The notes under the pieces were generated by a model. It was given only the letters and a program-made list of their open reading frames with translations. It ran no database searches and was not told the DNA's origin. This document shows, piece after piece, positions 52,074 through 61,672 of a stretch of 64,000 nt of DNA; position 1 is the first letter of the stretch; each line of letters begins with the position of its first letter. Position numbers and translations under genes: made by a program. The stretch is from Candidatus Omnitrophota bacterium (GTDB lineage: Bacteria > Hinthialibacterota > Hinthialibacteria > Hinthialibacterales > JAKPRU01): positions 33,744 to 97,743 of the forward strand of contig JAKQSI010000088.1 in NCBI GenBank assembly GCA_029570205.1, read 5' to 3'.

Positions 52074-54608
52074 ATGACTCGCGCGGATATTTCGAAACAA
52101 GTCAACCTGTATGTAAATCGAAGGACGGCGGCTATCTTTACATTTGTCTGCCTTTGCCTGCTCGGAATTCGTATGTGTGACGAAAGCCGAAGGGGACTGA
52201 TTCGGACAATAATCCCGGAATTCGACGGCCAGGCCGGGGAACCTGCAATCTTCCGTGACTCGACAGTTCATTTCGTAGATTGGACACTTCGCCGCGATGC
52301 GTCAACGGCTCGCAAGTTCACGGCACAATGGGATGGATTTATCTGGGTGGATCATACCGACCGTTACACGCTGGTGATTTTCAGCGACGGCGATAGTCAT
52401 GTCGCGATAGACGGCGACATGGTTTTGCACAAACCTCCGAGTTGGGATTTTATCCCGAAAGAGCAGACCGTTGTTTTGACAAGAGGCTCTCACACTATTT
52501 CGATTCGCTACATGGACCAATCCGGTCACAGCGCCGTCTCGTTCTGTTTAAAAGAAGGCGACCAAACCCAACCCTGCCCGTCACAGATTCTCTCCCCCTT
52601 TCCAATAACAAAGCGAGAGGCCATTTTCCGGAGCTGGTCGGATCGTGTGTGGCCCGTTGTTTCGGTAATGATCCTGTGCGCGGTGATCTTCTGGAGCCAT
52701 CTGCTGATCCGCCGTTATGCGAACAGTAATCGACCTCCGCTCGACAGTAACGTGTGGACAATTATCCGTACCCTGTTCGTGTTGGGCTTCGCCTTTCGGG
52801 CTTACGTGGCCGCGCAATCCGAATGGCTATTACTCGCCGACGAATCCGTAGTGGGAATTGCCGGACAGCGGATCAGCCGGGGGGATTCGTTCCCGTTGAT
52901 GTACTACGGGCAGCCCTATGGTGGACCATTCGAGGCGTACCTGATTGCGCCCTTCTTTTTTCTGTTCGGTTCATCCGAGATCCTTCTGCGCATGATGCCC
53001 GTTGTCCTTTCCGCGCTGGGGATACCGCTGATCGGCTGGGCGGCCGGACGGGCCTTTGGAGACCGGGCCGGTCTTGTGGCGGCCGCATTGTGGTGTATCC
53101 CACCGCTTATGCCGTTAGTCTACAGCATGTATGTAATGGTAGGCCCAGTAGAGAACTTGTTGGTAGTCGTGTTGGCTGTGGGTTTCTGGGCAAGGCTGTC
53201 CGATCGGGTACGATCCCCGTCTCGCACGTTCGTTTTCTTAACGGGAACCGCAGCAGGCGCGGCGTTATGGGTAAATGCACAGATCCTGTATGTTCTGGTT
53301 CCCCTTAGTCTGTTTCTTCTCACACCGATGAATCACTACCGCAGTCGGGGATTTTTTTCCCTCTTCTTCGGCGGATTGTTTGTCGGCTGCTTCCCGCTAT
53401 TGATCTACAACATTCAATATCCCTTCGCCACACTTCATTGTCTCCTTCTGTCCGATGGAAAAGGTACTCTATTCTCTAATTTCCGAGGCGATTTTCTTCG
53501 GGGCGCCGCACCTGTTCTTCTCGGAATGAACAATGCCTGGCGACTCATGGATTACCTTTCTCTCTGGCCCACTACATTCGGCCCCGCTTTGTTCGCGATA
53601 GGCGTCATCCTCTGTGCCGTATGGAAATTGGCGACCCATTGGAAACGAGATCGCAACGAGGACCCTGGCAGACATTTTCGGCTACTGTTTCTGATGGCGT
53701 GCTTTCTTTTCGGGATTGTTGTATTTTCGATGTCGAATTTCCCGGGAAAAGCGCCTCGCCACCTTTTCCTTATTTATCCGGTCTATCTGTTTCTTCTGGC
53801 TTGGGCGATCGCGGCTTTGTGGCGTCACTCAGCAACGGCGGCGTGTGTCCTGCTCGGATTGCAGCTGTTCTGGAATATCCAGGGAATCGCGCAATCAGAT
53901 CCGCGTTATTATTTTCAGCCGATCCATCGGATGGCTCAGGGAGAGTTCATACCTGCCGATTTGCGCGAGGCGGTTGCACAAATTCGCCGGTTTGGTGTAG
54001 ACGGCGTTTATAGCGATTACTGGATCGGAGAGAATCTTGCATTCGCTCTGGAGGAAAGCATTCCGGTATCCTGTACGCCGTATCGGCGACTTGACCAGAC
54101 ACAAGCCGCCCTGCAAGGGATTTCACCCGGATATGTGCTTCATGTGAACCAACCCGACGAGCCGGTCTACGACCTCCTATTCCGGGAAATGGGGTGGAAT
54201 CGAGCCGTGGCCTTGCCGCTGCTCCTCTATTCCCCACGGGAATGTTTGCCGTCGGCGAAATCGGAGTGGCACATCGGTACAGAGAATACATCCGTGGGTT
54301 GTGCTGCGTGGGATGGGTCTCTGGAGACAGCCTGGCTCCCGTCTCGTGGACAAGATTCCTTGCTCCTTTCTTTTCCGAATCCAATCTTCTTTCGACAGGT
54401 AGCCGTTCTGTCGGAAAACTTATCGAATACCGATGGGCTTTCCGTTCTGTACCGGGATCGCCAATTGTCCGCGTCGAAAACAAAGCATCTTCGGAATTGG
54501 TCCGTTACAATCCTTGACGTTCCGGAAACCGATGTTCGTGAGTTGAAGATACTGCTTCCCAGGAACAAACAAACCGTGCCGAATATCTACGAGATATTTC
54601 TGTTCTAA
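52074..54608 (+). CDS. Membrane glycosyltransferase (GT39/ArnT-like) with N-terminal PA14-like domain
   Basis: 844 residues. After an N-terminal helix (IFTFVCLCLLGIRM), residues ~55-165 resemble a PA14 domain (FTAQWDGFIWVDHTDRYTLVIFSDGDSHVAIDG; HTISIRYMDQSGHSAVSF). Then come about ten membrane helices of the GT-C fold. The first periplasmic loop holds LLADESVVGIAGQRI with the acidic pair expected at the active site. The C-terminal ~170 residues (CAAWDGSLETAWLPSRGQDSLLLSF...) resemble a discoidin-like sandwich. It would transfer a sugar from a lipid carrier to protein or glycolipid outside the membrane. No other glycosylation genes are adjacent. Confidence 0.82.
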   Translation: MTRADISKQVNLYVNRRTAAIFTFVCLCLLGIRMCDESRRGLIRTIIPEFDGQAGEPAIFRDSTVHFVDWTLRRDASTARKFTAQWDGFIWVDHTDRYTLVIFSDGDSHVAIDGDMVLHKPPSWDFIPKEQTVVLTRGSHTISIRYMDQSGHSAVSFCLKEGDQTQPCPSQILSPFPITKREAIFRSWSDRVWPVVSVMILCAVIFWSHLLIRRYANSNRPPLDSNVWTIIRTLFVLGFAFRAYVAAQSEWLLLADESVVGIAGQRISRGDSFPLMYYGQPYGGPFEAYLIAPFFFLFGSSEILLRMMPVVLSALGIPLIGWAAGRAFGDRAGLVAAALWCIPPLMPLVYSMYVMVGPVENLLVVVLAVGFWARLSDRVRSPSRTFVFLTGTAAGAALWVNAQILYVLVPLSLFLLTPMNHYRSRGFFSLFFGGLFVGCFPLLIYNIQYPFATLHCLLLSDGKGTLFSNFRGDFLRGAAPVLLGMNNAWRLMDYLSLWPTTFGPALFAIGVILCAVWKLATHWKRDRNEDPGRHFRLLFLMACFLFGIVVFSMSNFPGKAPRHLFLIYPVYLFLLAWAIAALWRHSATAACVLLGLQLFWNIQGIAQSDPRYYFQPIHRMAQGEFIPADLREAVAQIRRFGVDGVYSDYWIGENLAFALEESIPVSCTPYRRLDQTQAALQGISPGYVLHVNQPDEPVYDLLFREMGWNRAVALPLLLYSPRECLPSAKSEWHIGTENTSVGCAAWDGSLETAWLPSRGQDSLLLSFPNPIFFRQVAVLSENLSNTDGLSVLYRDRQLSASKTKHLRNWSVTILDVPETDVRELKILLPRNKQTVPNIYEIFLF

Positions 54609-54625
54609 TCCCCAATTCGCCCATC

Positions 54626-54645
54626 GACAGGCACAGAGGCCTGTC
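54626..54645. repeat. Hairpin repeat between convergent genes
   Basis: GACAGGC / GCCTGTC stem with six-base loop, 18 bases after the GT39 stop. Related to the hairpin at 5442. Confidence 0.5.
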
Positions 54646-54740
54646 CCACCAGTAGGCCGGGCGTCTCTGCCTGGTTGTCCCTGCTCGCTACGGCCTGGCT
54701 CTGCAAAGGCCATTCGGTTGCGGTATTCTATGAAACAGCT

Positions 54741-57700
54741 CTACTTCGCAGAAGATTTCTTGAAAAGAATATCTCGTCTTTCCACCTCGTCAATCTCTCT
54801 GCAGAACTCGACAAAACGGGCGTAGTCTTTGGGTTCGATCCGCTGGACGGGAACAAGTGCGCTTCTGCGAACATACAGTTCATCTCCCTTCCGACGGTAC
54901 GTTAACGAATAGTAGCCGTACGCGCTGATGCACAGGTAGTCTTGCGGAAGAACGATGACGTCGTAACCGGCGTCGATCATCGGGCGAAGCAATACCCGCA
55001 GCTGGATAGGTTCGGTCACCGGAGGACTGTTGAAATCTACGGGCGTTTCCCGCGTGACCTCGCCGACCAGGCCGGATATTTCCAACGGACTCGGTACCGC
55101 AGGTAACCGAAGCATGTCGTTTTCACCTGGCTGCAAGTAACTGGGAATTCGACCGGCGAAATAAAGCTGCGGCGTTCCGTAAGGGGAATCCGCATTCCGA
55201 AGTTCCGTGCGGTCGAGTACAATTCCGCGGAGATCGCCGCTGACTTGGGAATCCCTGAATCGTCGCTCCGCATCTTTATCTACAACCAGTGTGAGAAGAG
55301 CGCGTCGGTGCATCCCGCGATATCCGTATGTGCCCGTAGCAAGAACGGATCGGTCGGATTGCGGGGTGAAGTCAAACGTTCGCTCGATCCACCCGCGAGG
55401 CCAGACCGTCCAATCGACCGGCTCGATGTACTCCCCCGTCGCCGAGAGTACAAATGCTGCCTGCGAGCGGCTTTTCCCGTCGACCTCGCCCATCGCGATG
55501 TGCCGGGAGTTGAAGTCCAGCCAAATCGGATTCTCCCCACCTGTCTCCACACGAAGAAGAAGTTGGCCGGAAACTGTGGAACCCGGTTGCGGCGCAAAGC
55601 CGTCTTCGGGTTTGTTCGTAATGACAAGACTGGGGTCACTCTGTTTTCCAAGTCGCGTCAGGATGGTTTGCGCGAGCAGGGTTTTTTCCTGCGCGGATCC
55701 TGTTCGCAGAATCGCCGTATCGAGTGTTGTATACGAACCCGCCGCGGGTTCGATTTCTTTCTGTACCCAATCATAGACCTTGCGAACCAGGTCGGGATCG
55801 GACGGATCGAACAGACCGATCATCTCATCCAATTCCGAACCGTCTTCTGTACGCCCCAGGAGCTGTTCGCGCCAATTCTCAAGGAAAAATCGCCAATCGA
55901 CCCACGTGCTGAACCGCAGACAGGGAACCACTTCGGAGACGGGCGGCATGTGCGATTCCTCGCGAACCCCATCCTGTAAACGTTTTTCCCACATCAGGGC
56001 AACGCGGCCGTCTCCCAAAATCTCTCTTGTTCCGAATTCCTCCGGTTTGACCTGTAACACGTAATTCATATTTTCCGGCAGGATGATCGTTAATTTCGAC
56101 ACGAGCATCGGCTCGTCGATTCCACCGAAAAAGTAGCCGCCGGCATAATGGTTGTACCCGGGATAGAGGTTCCCCGACACGGATTCGAGATAGGCGTATT
56201 CAATAATAGTTCCAGGCTCTACCCCGTACATCGAGAGAGCTTGTTTCCCGCCCAATTCGGCTACATGTTGTACCGGCCATTCCGTTCCATCCGGAAGGAT
56301 AGAGCGGGCCTGACGAATTTCCACGCCGTCGCCTCTCGGAATAACTGTCTCGGCCCAGCGCTGTCGGCCCTCGGAATTGAGAATCTTAACAGCCTGGTGG
56401 ACGTATTGGCGATATGTGCCCTGGGAATCAAGGACCAGTACCATGACATCAATCAAAAGAATGTCGGGCGCACGGCTGTTTTTCCAGCGGTCGGCTTGAG
56501 ACAGATCGAGTTCCTCCAGGCGGACATCATATCGCTCAATCCGTTCATCCTCGCCGTATCCGAATTGGCGAAGAGTCTTGCGGGCTTCCTCGTTTTGGGG
56601 AGCCACCTCCAGCGCCTTTCGATACAGATCGATTGCCGTGTTCGGAAGGCGGGTAGACGGCTTTTCAGCCTCCAGGCGGGCGGATTCCGTTAACGGTTCC
56701 GGGCGATACGGATAAAGTTCCCGTATCTTGGCGCACAACGTGCCTGCCTGTTCCCGCAGGCCCGCCGAACGCAACGCTTGCACCATCCGCAAGTGATCTC
56801 CCAGGGAAAACGGATGAATTTGCAGGGTCTGCTCAAATGTGGCGGAAACGGACGGGTCCAACGGACCGCCGCTCAGAACCGCGATCGCCTCCTCCAGTAA
56901 CGATCCGTTATGGGGATAGGCTGTCAACCCCTTTTTCAGCGTCTCCAATGCTTCCACTCGATTTCCCCAGTCCGCCTGTATCCGGGCAATCCGGCGGAAA
57001 ATTTCAGCGGACGGTGGTAGAGATTCCGATGCACGTTGCAGCGCGCCGAGCGATTCGTCCATCCAGTTCTTTCTATAGTACAACAGACCGTAAGCGTAGT
57101 CGATTCCTGCCCGGTACTCGATGTTTGCCTCTTTGAGTATCGGTTCGACTTTTTTGAGAGATTCCAATGCCTGGTCGGTATTATCTCGGTCAAGTAAATA
57201 AGTGATGAGGCCGATATGCGCGCCGAGCGTGGCCGGGTAGAGTTCAATGGCCTTCCGATAGGCCGTTTCCGCTTCACGCTGGAGACGGGAACGGGAAGGC
57301 GGTCGATAGGCGGCCTCCCGCATTTTCAGATCGCCCAGAAGGCTGTAAGCCTGCGCAATGTTCGCTTTCAATGCAGGGGAAAGTCTCTGCTGCGCCGGGG
57401 AAAATTCTCCTTTCCGAAAATCGGCTAACGCTCCGTACAATGATGCAAGAACATTCTCATAAGGGCGGGCCGCCATTTCCCCGGAACCGATAACAATCAT
57501 CGGCGGCCGGTAGCGTTTCGGTGTCCTGTTGTCTATCGGATAGAAAACCAGGTTTTTCAAAATCGATTCGTCTTTTTCGGCAATCGACCAATTCGGAAGT
57601 GTATTGGCATCGATGGGACGTAGAGACACGCGCACCCACCATTCCGAACCACGCCGGCAACTCTTGACAAGAATCGGAATCAAGCCCGCGCGGAGGCGGA

Positions 57701-58565
57701 CTTGGACTGTGGTTTCCACCTGGAAATCGCGCCGTTGAAGACAACGGATCGCTAATGGTTTGCCGTCCCACCACACAACATAATTACTGGGGGATTCGAT
57801 GGTCAAAAGAGCGTCGGCTTCGCCTTCCGACAGAACAGCCGTAAATGCATAAGCCGTTCCACGCGAGGGGTAGATCAGCGAATCGAGGTCCAGCATCCCG
57901 GCGGGATCGGGTACCGGAATCTCCGTGCGCGTGACGGAAGAAATCCAGCCGGGAAAAGACAGGGGAGACAGGTCGGTTTCAGGTGGGAACGGTTCCCAGA
58001 GGTCCATCGTGCCGTAAGCGCCGAACGGCCCTGCAACAAACCACCAGTCCGAGACAACGCCGCTGCGTTCCACCGCCCGTTTGGCTTGAACCGGATCGGC
58101 CCATTTTTCCGCCCATTCCAGGTATTCGCGCCATGCCTGGACCCGGCGATCCCCCGAAAGCGGGCCGGATTCGGAGGTAAGGTCCTTCAGCAATCTCTCC
58201 CGGTTTTTGACAGGAATCCCCTGCAATTCCGGCAAGGCCAAGGCCGCCATGTATCCTGACCACCAGGGCCGCGATGCTCCCTTTACGGCCAGCTCCATCC
58301 AGAGGTCGGCGGCTCTCGGCATGTTGCCCCTTGTCCACTGCACCAGCGCCATCCCATCCAGCGCATCCAGGTCCGCGGGATTCTCATGCAGAGCCTTGTC
58401 AAACAGTATCTCTGCCTGGACCAAGTCGTTTTTCAGCAGCGCGTCCCACCCTTCACCCGTCAATGCGGACCATCCCGGAAGCGAAAGCCCCCACGCAAGC
58501 GCGAGGACAAAAAACGGTTGCAGGTAAAAACAGATACCACAGCAATTTGTATCGATCCGCATCAT
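54741..58565 (-). CDS. Exported TPR/DUF3857 protein with degenerate transglutaminase core
   Basis: 1274 residues from the ATG at 58565; ATG at 58607 is also in frame. A signal-like hydrophobic segment (FYLQPFFVLALAWGLSLPGWSA) starts the protein. TPR-like units fill much of residues 30-640 with a beta insertion at ~170-310 (YAFTAVLSEGEADALLTIE). A DUF3857 domain follows (YRQYVHQAVKILNSEGRQRW, RSILPDGTEWPVQH, EPGTIIEYAYL). The transglutaminase-like core has ILRTGSAQEKTLLAQTILTRLG where active members have G-x-C-x-x-K; Cys is missing (about residue 955), and the later His-Trp is not found. It is therefore probably a structural or binding module. The C-terminus is DUF3858-like. Confidence 0.85.
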   Translation of the reverse strand: MMRIDTNCCGICFYLQPFFVLALAWGLSLPGWSALTGEGWDALLKNDLVQAEILFDKALHENPADLDALDGMALVQWTRGNMPRAADLWMELAVKGASRPWWSGYMAALALPELQGIPVKNRERLLKDLTSESGPLSGDRRVQAWREYLEWAEKWADPVQAKRAVERSGVVSDWWFVAGPFGAYGTMDLWEPFPPETDLSPLSFPGWISSVTRTEIPVPDPAGMLDLDSLIYPSRGTAYAFTAVLSEGEADALLTIESPSNYVVWWDGKPLAIRCLQRRDFQVETTVQVRLRAGLIPILVKSCRRGSEWWVRVSLRPIDANTLPNWSIAEKDESILKNLVFYPIDNRTPKRYRPPMIVIGSGEMAARPYENVLASLYGALADFRKGEFSPAQQRLSPALKANIAQAYSLLGDLKMREAAYRPPSRSRLQREAETAYRKAIELYPATLGAHIGLITYLLDRDNTDQALESLKKVEPILKEANIEYRAGIDYAYGLLYYRKNWMDESLGALQRASESLPPSAEIFRRIARIQADWGNRVEALETLKKGLTAYPHNGSLLEEAIAVLSGGPLDPSVSATFEQTLQIHPFSLGDHLRMVQALRSAGLREQAGTLCAKIRELYPYRPEPLTESARLEAEKPSTRLPNTAIDLYRKALEVAPQNEEARKTLRQFGYGEDERIERYDVRLEELDLSQADRWKNSRAPDILLIDVMVLVLDSQGTYRQYVHQAVKILNSEGRQRWAETVIPRGDGVEIRQARSILPDGTEWPVQHVAELGGKQALSMYGVEPGTIIEYAYLESVSGNLYPGYNHYAGGYFFGGIDEPMLVSKLTIILPENMNYVLQVKPEEFGTREILGDGRVALMWEKRLQDGVREESHMPPVSEVVPCLRFSTWVDWRFFLENWREQLLGRTEDGSELDEMIGLFDPSDPDLVRKVYDWVQKEIEPAAGSYTTLDTAILRTGSAQEKTLLAQTILTRLGKQSDPSLVITNKPEDGFAPQPGSTVSGQLLLRVETGGENPIWLDFNSRHIAMGEVDGKSRSQAAFVLSATGEYIEPVDWTVWPRGWIERTFDFTPQSDRSVLATGTYGYRGMHRRALLTLVVDKDAERRFRDSQVSGDLRGIVLDRTELRNADSPYGTPQLYFAGRIPSYLQPGENDMLRLPAVPSPLEISGLVGEVTRETPVDFNSPPVTEPIQLRVLLRPMIDAGYDVIVLPQDYLCISAYGYYSLTYRRKGDELYVRRSALVPVQRIEPKDYARFVEFCREIDEVERRDILFKKSSAK

Positions 58566-58658
58566 GTCCCAAGACCCTTTCGATCCGTTGACGGTCATCG
58601 CCCGCAATGCAGGACGGTTCGTTCCATTGTGACGGGAAGGGTGCGCGGAATCAACATT

Positions 58659-60257
58659 TCAGGCATATACGGTGTAGTCTATCTCCTGAAAAATACTGTC
58701 TTTCGATTCGTAATCGTTCAGGAGAGATTCCTCGATCGTCCTCGCCATCGCCTGTTCGTAGAGCCGTGTAAAACGATGGATGTGTTCCCGGGTTCTTCGG
58801 ACGGCATACGAGACCACCGTCCCGGTCGTCATAATAAAGGCCCAGTCGCTGCTTTGCGCCAACAACAATTCACGGGCCGCCTGGTTCAAGGCTCTGCGGA
58901 GAATCCCGTCGGAAACGGGAAATCGCTGCGCCAGTTCGATCATGCGGCTTTCCGCCAGGTGCAGGTGTCGGTAAATCCAGTCGTTAGAGGCATTGAGCCA
59001 CACCTCGTTGTATCCCTTGTCCCCCCACGACGAGGCTGTCGGTTCAATCACCTGAAGAGACTTGTTTTTCTCCAGATATTCGCTGGGCGTAATCATTTTT
59101 ATGTCGGACTGATCAAAATGAATCTTCCGGCAAAGGAACTCAATGAAATCCGGTCCCTCGTACCACCAATGCCCGAAGAGTTCCGCATCGTATGGCGCTA
59201 CAAGAATCGGAGGTCTCTTGAACACACCGAATAGATGTCTGCATTGATGCTGACGATTGAACATGAAATTGCCTGCGTGGGTAGCCGCTCGTTCCAGTGC
59301 AATATCCGGCAAGTAAGGTTCTTTTTTCCCCAAGTCGATTCCGGCGCCCGTAATTCGGTGGTATTTGAGGCCGACATTCCGGCGGACTCCATCGCTGTGA
59401 AGATAGGGCCGAATGTAATCGTAGGGAGCATCATACCCGATGTCCCGGTAGAACTCGCGATAGTCGAAATCCCCCGGATACCCCTCTTCTCGACTCCAGA
59501 CTTGGCGCGACGACTGGATATCCCGCGCGAACGCCGCCACTCTGTTCGGTGTGTAGACCGGCGCAAATACCCCATATCGCGGGTACGGTTTTCCGTAGAG
59601 AAGCCCGTGGGCATCCATGAAAAAGAAGCGGACCCCCTGGTCCGCCAGGTGACGGTCCACACCCGGGGCATAGCCGCATTCCGCGAGCCAGATCCCGCGT
59701 GGCAATCGCCCGAAATGCTTTTCGTAATTGGTTTTTGCGATTTGTATTTGCGCCCTTTTCGCGTTCTCCGTCTTGATTAACGGCATGAAACCGTGAGTGG
59801 CGCCACACGTGATGATTTCCAGAACACCGTGGTCCTGAAATGCGCGGAATCCTGCAACCAGATTTCGATGGTACCGATTTTGAAACAGGTCCATGGCAAG
59901 AGTCAGTTTGCGCTCGTACATACAGGCTGCATCATGAAACTTGCGCATGTCCCCCCGTGAAGTACGATGCACCTCTTTTTCAGCGAGTTCGAGCAGCGAT
60001 TCCAGGCGACGTTCCGCCCGTTCTTGCAAAAGGGGATCCACCAGCATTTCACACAGAGGCGGAGTCAGGGACATCGTGATCCGAAAGTTGACATTATCAT
60101 TGACTAACCGCTCGTACACCGCAAGAAGAGGGAGATAGGTCTCGATCATGGCCTCAAACAGCCAATCCTCTTCCAGAAACTCAGGATGTTCCGGGTGACG
60201 GACAAAGGGAAGATGCGCGTGCAGCACCAGACACAAATAGCCACGCGGATGCGCCAT
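58659..60257 (-). CDS. GH57 family 1,4-alpha-glucan branching enzyme
   Basis: 532 residues from the ATG at 60257, with GGAGGT 12 bases upstream; the frame is open to 60326. YLCLVLHAHLPFVRHPEHPEFLEEDWLFEAMIETYLPLL is the GH57 start. GIWLAECGYAPG holds the catalytic Glu and APYDAELFGHWWYEG the catalytic Asp. The C-terminal helical domain (WGDKGYNEVWLNASNDWIYRHLH; LLLAQSSDWAFIMTTG) is that of the branching enzyme subgroup (DUF1957). It forms alpha-1,6 branches in glycogen. It is downstream of the DUF4912 gene on the same strand. Confidence 0.95.
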   Translation of the reverse strand: MAHPRGYLCLVLHAHLPFVRHPEHPEFLEEDWLFEAMIETYLPLLAVYERLVNDNVNFRITMSLTPPLCEMLVDPLLQERAERRLESLLELAEKEVHRTSRGDMRKFHDAACMYERKLTLAMDLFQNRYHRNLVAGFRAFQDHGVLEIITCGATHGFMPLIKTENAKRAQIQIAKTNYEKHFGRLPRGIWLAECGYAPGVDRHLADQGVRFFFMDAHGLLYGKPYPRYGVFAPVYTPNRVAAFARDIQSSRQVWSREEGYPGDFDYREFYRDIGYDAPYDYIRPYLHSDGVRRNVGLKYHRITGAGIDLGKKEPYLPDIALERAATHAGNFMFNRQHQCRHLFGVFKRPPILVAPYDAELFGHWWYEGPDFIEFLCRKIHFDQSDIKMITPSEYLEKNKSLQVIEPTASSWGDKGYNEVWLNASNDWIYRHLHLAESRMIELAQRFPVSDGILRRALNQAARELLLAQSSDWAFIMTTGTVVSYAVRRTREHIHRFTRLYEQAMARTIEESLLNDYESKDSIFQEIDYTVYA

Positions 60258-60311
60258 TATGGATATCATACCTCCAACAGGATGAACCGTAGAATGCAGA
60301 GGCAAGCATCT

Positions 60312-60415
60312 GTAGGGGCGACGCATGCGTCGCCCCTACGGGTGCGTCGTCTCTACAGATGCCTCACCCCTACGGGTGTGTCGCCCCTACGGATGCGTCG
60401 CCCCCTTTTGCACAA
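60312..60415. repeat. Perfect 28-base palindrome and decayed copies
   Basis: 60312-60339 is a perfect palindrome with arms GTAGGGGCGACGCA. Derivative half-copies (ACGGGTGCGTCG, CACCCCTACGGGTGTGTCG, CCCCTACGGATGCGTCG) run on to about 60412. It fills the spacer between the DUF4912 and GH57 genes. Confidence 0.75.
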
Positions 60416-60436
60416 TTCCATCGGTTAAAGAGGGTC

Positions 60437-61273
60437 TCATCTCGGACGACCGCTCCGGGATGAAATAGGGGCCAACCCCGACCAGATCATTCTCGCCGCT
60501 TCCCGTTTGAAATGCTGTTCCCCCCGTGGAGAGCCTGGGAGCGACCCCGGAACGAACTCGCCGTAAATATCAAGCAATTCCCGGTATCGTTCCTCCATCG
60601 CCAACCATTCTTCCTCTTCGAGAAAGCTTGGTTCGGCGGCAGGGGTCCGGACCGGCTCCGAGGCCGCGACCGATATGTACCGGCCATCCGGGGTCATCAG
60701 CCCCAATTCGAATTGATAGACACGATCCGGATGAACGGGCAGGTACCAGTTCTTGGCATCCAATAGGATCGGGATATCACAATGCTCCCCGTTTTCTTGC
60801 TCACGGATTCTCAGAACCGACAAAGAGCGTTCAAACACCCACTGCCCATGTTCCGTCCGGATCTTCTTCCGGTCCTCATCTGCAATGTCCCAGTACAGGA
60901 AGATCCAATGGGGATCGCGGGGCATGGCTTGCAGGACCGTCACCGGAAGCCGATCCGGAAGCGGCGGGCCTTCTTCTCCACGATAGACCTCCGTGGGGGG
61001 CGGCGTGAGGTATTGCGGCGCTTTCGGGTGCGGGGGCGGCAGCACGGCGGTAGAAGAGACCTCGGCAGGTTTCACTTCCGGTTCGGCCGTGGGCGAAACC
61101 GGTTTGTCGGACTTGTGAACCATACGAGTCGAGGTTGGGTGCTCTTCCCGACTCAAATCGGACAAAGCCTTAATCAGGGCCGCCTTGGTCATCTTGCTTC
61201 GACCCGCAATATTCCGGCGCTGAGCTTCTTCATACAATTCGGCCTTTGTCATTGTGTCAATCTTTTTCTTCAT
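60437..61273 (-). CDS. DUF4912 protein with N-terminal Rho-N/SAP-like motif
   Basis: 278 residues from the ATG at 61273, with AAGGAAGAAGG upstream. The start MTKAELYEEAQRRNIAGRSKMTKAALIKAL is a helix-extension-helix fold like Rho N-domain or SAP. A Pro-rich linker follows. The DUF4912 domain has PRDPHWIFLYWDIADE and RIREQENGEHCDIPILLDAKNWYLPVHPDRVYQFELGLMTPDGRYISVAAS. Such proteins commonly sit beside GH57 branching enzymes, as here. A carbohydrate-binding or regulatory role is inferred from that pairing. Confidence 0.85.
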   Translation of the reverse strand: MKKKIDTMTKAELYEEAQRRNIAGRSKMTKAALIKALSDLSREEHPTSTRMVHKSDKPVSPTAEPEVKPAEVSSTAVLPPPHPKAPQYLTPPPTEVYRGEEGPPLPDRLPVTVLQAMPRDPHWIFLYWDIADEDRKKIRTEHGQWVFERSLSVLRIREQENGEHCDIPILLDAKNWYLPVHPDRVYQFELGLMTPDGRYISVAASEPVRTPAAEPSFLEEEEWLAMEERYRELLDIYGEFVPGSLPGSPRGEQHFKREAARMIWSGLAPISSRSGRPR

Positions 61274-61672
61274 GGCCTTCTTCCTTTTCACCGAATTAAC
61301 CCCGTTTTGTTTTCCACGAGGGGCCTGATTGTAAAACCTCTCTCGGTCGCTAATGTACCCGTAAATTCGATTTTCTGCAAATACGGTCAATTCGGCCTTC
61401 CGGCAACGCGCATCCCCCAATAAGACTTACCTCCGCAATGGGCAGCGAACATGGACGGGGAATCCGGATTCACACCATTCCCAAGTCCGGGGAGATACGG
61501 AGCAGATTGAATTCGCTCAACTTATCCACACCTTTTGACGCTCTGCAAGACTTGGCCGGGACAGACCCGACTGCATCTGAAACAAGTTTGACAGTGGAGC
61601 TCTTGCATAAGGCCAATTTATCGATTAGAATCTCAAATCGTAGTATTATAGGAATTCACGACGACGGGAGGA
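61274..61672 (+). promoter_or_regulatory. Divergent upstream region with promoter candidate at 61603-61631
   Basis: A 399-base region between the DUF4912 gene and the pseudopilin, without a convincing gene. TTGCAT (61603-61608), 17 bases, TAGAAT (61626-61631) would start a transcript about 35 bases before the pilin ATG. Confidence 0.5.

Noticed and set aside
61594..61608. Sigma-54 promoter before the pseudopilin
   Set aside because: The GG and GC dinucleotides are seven bases apart instead of ten.
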